A stretch of 8,480 nucleotides of DNA from Candidatus Sulfopaludibacter sp. SbA3 (GTDB lineage: Bacteria; Acidobacteriota; Terriglobia; 2-12-FULL-54-10): assembly GCA_945865705.1 (NCBI GenBank), contig CAMBEY010000119.1, positions 1 through 8,480 on the forward strand. The letters run 5' to 3'. This document shows, one piece after another, positions 6,408 to 8,480 of the stretch. A program made the translations under genes and the position numbers. Numbering within the stretch: the stretch's first letter is position 1; each line of letters opens with the position of its first letter. A model generated the notes under the pieces. The model saw nothing but the letters and a program-made list of their open reading frames with translations, was not told the origin of the DNA and made no database searches.

Positions 6408-7355
6408 CTAGCCCCGTCGCTGCGGCTTGGCGAGTTCCTTGCCATCCACGAAGACGGCGTCCACGTTCTCACTGTAAAAGGCCAGGTTGTTGACGATCTT
6501 GCTGACCTCCGTGGTGGGGAACCGATAGTACCAAACAATGTCCTTGACGAGTTTTCCTTCTACCTCAACTGAGTAGTAGCGTGCTTCTCCTTTGTAGGCG
6601 CAGCGGGAAATTGTGTCGCTGGGTCGCAGCAAGTCAAAGCGCACGTCGGCCTTGGGCAGATAGTAGCGAGTGGGAAAGCCCGTCTCGAAAAGCAGCACAG
6701 GCCGGTTGGACTCCGCCACGGTCATCCCGCCCAGAACTACGCGCACGTTCCGGGCGCTTGAGAGCACGTCGATCCGATGATACGGGTCGTGGGGATGGAC
6801 GAACACTTCCTCCCCTTCCTCGTACCATGCGTCCATCTCGCCCCAAACAAAAGCAACGTAGCCTTTCAGGTCAGGCGGTGCGCCCAGACTCGGGTCGCTG
6901 GTGCTGGGTTTCGCGTGATACCAGACGGCGTTTTCTGATTCCTTCTCGCCCACTTTCAAGTTGTAATACGAGGCCTCACCTTTTGTATCGGATTTGGTGT
7001 GAAGGTCCGAAGGCGTCATGAAGTTCATGCGCACGTCCTTCTCGGGAAAATAATATACCGGCGTGCGGCTTCGGTCCCAGACCAGCAGCACCTCACGGCT
7101 ATCGGCGATCACCTGACCGCCAAAGACCGCTCGGACCCATTTCGGGCTAAGCTCGATCCTTATCGGCTGGATGCTGAATTTGGACGGCAGCTCGCGTGGC
7201 TGCGTCACTTGCGTAGACGCTGCCATTCCGCTCGGGGCACTTTGACTTTGAGCCGTAGCGATCAGCAAAGGCACGCCGGAAACCACGCCGCTCATCATGC
7301 CCAGCAAACTCCGCCTCGTCATTGGCGGTTGAATTAACGATTCTTTCTCGTGCAT
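6408..7355 (-). CDS. Tat-exported protein with two DUF427 domains
   Basis: Protein of 315 residues from the ATG at 7353-7355. The open frame extends to 7508 but would overlap the receptor gene. GAGAGGTG (7360-7367) sits 4 bases ahead of this ATG and fixes the start. A twin-arginine signal, MTRRSLLGMMSGVVSGVPLL (12-31), is followed by a Ser/Ala/Gln-rich linker. Two DUF427 repeats follow, about 72-187 and 203-308. VRAVFGGQVIADSREVLLVW (74-93) parallels VRVVLGGMTVAESNRPVLLF (204-223), and the pairs YYFPEKDVRM/YYLPKADVRF, PSD, KGEASYY/KGEARYY and VWYH/VWYY also match. Between them lies MDAWYEEGEEVFVHPHDPYHRIDVL (174-198), characteristic of full-length double-DUF427 proteins I recall from other bacteria. 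The molecular function is unknown. Export by Tat suggests that it folds before secretion. It follows the receptor by 46 bases and is probably co-transcribed with it. Confidence 0.9.
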   Translation of the reverse strand: MHEKESLIQPPMTRRSLLGMMSGVVSGVPLLIATAQSQSAPSGMAASTQVTQPRELPSKFSIQPIRIELSPKWVRAVFGGQVIADSREVLLVWDRSRTPVYYFPEKDVRMNFMTPSDLHTKSDTKGEASYYNLKVGEKESENAVWYHAKPSTSDPSLGAPPDLKGYVAFVWGEMDAWYEEGEEVFVHPHDPYHRIDVLSSARNVRVVLGGMTVAESNRPVLLFETGFPTRYYLPKADVRFDLLRPSDTISRCAYKGEARYYSVEVEGKLVKDIVWYYRFPTTEVSKIVNNLAFYSENVDAVFVDGKELAKPQRRG

Positions 7356-7401
7356 GTTGCACCTCTCGAAATTTAATCTGATATCTGTCACACTCATGCG
7401 A

Positions 7402-8480
7402 CTAGAACGTCCATCGCGCGAACAGCCGGAGCTGCCGCGGCTCGGGATAAAGGCCCATCTGCAGGAATGTCGAGGCGTTGAACACCGTACTCTGAATGTC
7501 CGGGCCACCCTGCTCCTGCAGCAGATTCTTGATTTCGGCGGCCACTTCGATCTTGCGCGGGCCTTCGCGGAACAGGAACTTCGATATCCGCAGATGCGCG
7601 TATTGCTCGCTCTCGGTGCGGTACTTCGATCCGGATGACTCCAGGTTAATCGCGCGACTGCCCTGCGGGAGAGCGACGGGTGCCGTTGAAGCGATGGCCG
7701 TTCCAGACACCGCCGTGATGTTTCCCGAGACCTGCACGCCGATCTTCGGAATCTCGTAGGAGCCCATCAGTGAGAACATGTTAGGCCGGTCGCGAGAACC
7801 CAATCCACCGTATGAATTAATGTAATCGTTCGGGTCCTGACCGGCGGTGCCGGTGGAACCCACGTCTTGACCTCGTGCCCGCTGGCGCGTGTAGCCGGCT
7901 GTGAGTTGCCAGCCATGCGACAGTCGCTTGGTGGCGGTCAGGATGAGCGCTTTGTAGTTCATCTTGTTTCCCGGACCGTTCGTGCGCAGGAATACGCGGT
8001 CGGCGGGGCGGTTCAGCAGCGGGAATACAGTGAGGGCCTGACCATTGGCAAGCTGCACCTGCTGTTCGCCGTAAACGCCGCCAATATCCCGCCAGCCGAG
8101 CAAGTTGCCGGCGCGTTTATAGACGACGTTGAATCCGATGGCAAAGTTGTTTGCGATCTCGCGATCGGCTCCCACCGCGAACTGATCGGTGAATGGCGGC
8201 TTCATGTCCTGATCAATGCGAATCTGCGCGCGCGGATCAGTAATGGAGGCAAGCGCCGTGTAACCGCCTGTTGCCGCCTCGTAGCGCATGGTTCGAGTAA
8301 GCCCGCGTCCGGGATGCACGACCTCGAACTCACTGAGGAAAAGCGGTAGATAATATCGGCCAGCGACCGTGCGCAGCGTCGTCTTGCCATCGTTGGTCAG
8401 CCTGAAAGCCACACCGCCGCGCGGCGAAAAGGTATTCCAGGTAACTAGTTTCCCAAGTCCTTTGATGGTTCCGGTTTCAT
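7402..8480 (-). CDS. TonB-dependent receptor, C-terminal part (partial at right edge)
   Basis: C-terminal 359 or so residues of an outer-membrane beta-barrel protein. The frame is open through the right edge: before the GTG at 8412 it continues upstream as ...TFSPRGG, so that GTG is internal and the true start is outside the window. Alternating strands are seen throughout, e.g. TTLRTVAGRYYLPLFLSEF, NMFSLMGSYEIPKIGVQVSG and IEVAAEIKNLL. The protein ends in QLRLFARWTF, a barrel-assembly signal with C-terminal Phe. The arrangement of strands (SPRGGVAFRL, GRYYLP, YTRQRARG, SRDRPNMFSL, VSGNI) matches the large carboxypeptidase-regulatory-like/Oar-type receptors common in Acidobacteriota. The plug and N-terminal domains are not visible. 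The substrate is unknown; such receptors take up siderophores, vitamins or glycans. The DUF427 gene follows directly. Confidence 0.88.
   Translation of the reverse strand, partial: ETGTIKGLGKLVTWNTFSPRGGVAFRLTNDGKTTLRTVAGRYYLPLFLSEFEVVHPGRGLTRTMRYEAATGGYTALASITDPRAQIRIDQDMKPPFTDQFAVGADREIANNFAIGFNVVYKRAGNLLGWRDIGGVYGEQQVQLANGQALTVFPLLNRPADRVFLRTNGPGNKMNYKALILTATKRLSHGWQLTAGYTRQRARGQDVGSTGTAGQDPNDYINSYGGLGSRDRPNMFSLMGSYEIPKIGVQVSGNITAVSGTAIASTAPVALPQGSRAINLESSGSKYRTESEQYAHLRISKFLFREGPRKIEVAAEIKNLLQEQGGPDIQSTVFNASTFLQMGLYPEPRQLRLFARWTF

Noticed and set aside
7370..7395. CRP-like site (TGTGA..TCAGA) before the DUF427 gene
   Set aside because: One half is imperfect and it lies within a short likely intra-operon gap. 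The match is too weak to claim.
7356..7508. Upstream extension of the DUF427 frame (51 more codons)
   Set aside because: It overlaps the receptor's coding end, its translation looks like a shadow frame, and the strong RBS at 7360-7367 with the Tat signal fixes the start at 7355.

Overview
The window most resembles a Gram-negative soil bacterium of the Acidobacteriota. The reasons are a large TonB-dependent-receptor barrel gene, an exported DUF4159 protein, a Tat-exported double-DUF427 protein, and an intergenic repeat containing a core (cattccgagcg..gcgaggaacctg) of a kind I recall as scattered through acidobacterial and other environmental genomes. This is inference from gene content. No marker gene fixes the phylum.

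Layout. 1-184: no convincing gene, but a strong GC-rich hairpin. 185-991 (-): exported DUF4159 protein. 992-1201: divergent control region with a good -35 box for the DUF4159 gene, a short open frame with a strong ribosome-binding site, and a hairpin followed by TTTT. 1202-1277 (+): a complete tRNA with CAT anticodon, most like the lysidine-type tRNA-Ile2. 1315-4629 (+): an ABC-transporter cassette made of a PhnD-like binding protein with no signal peptide, an OpuCA/ProV-like ATPase, and an OpuC/OpuF-type permease fused to its own binding domain. A roughly 150-base repeat with inverted ends separates the ATPase from the permease. 4705-5520 (+): a class I SAM-dependent methyltransferase. 5581-6240 (-): a membrane-anchored cupin. 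6408-7355 (-): a Tat-exported protein with two DUF427 domains. 7402-8480 (-): the C-terminal part of a TonB-dependent receptor that runs off the right edge.

How the parts work together. The ATPase and the fused permease/binding protein together would make a complete importer for a betaine-, choline- or related compatible-solute-like compound. The PhnD-like gene sits 2 bases ahead of the ATPase and starts 37 bases after the tRNA, so it is probably read from the tRNA promoter. It cannot carry a signal peptide, because an in-frame stop lies inside the tRNA. The cassette therefore has one tethered periplasmic binding domain and one apparently cytosolic binding-protein homologue. This is the most unusual arrangement in the window. 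On the right, the receptor and the double-DUF427 gene look co-transcribed (46-base gap). The cupin is probably a separate unit, convergent with the methyltransferase.
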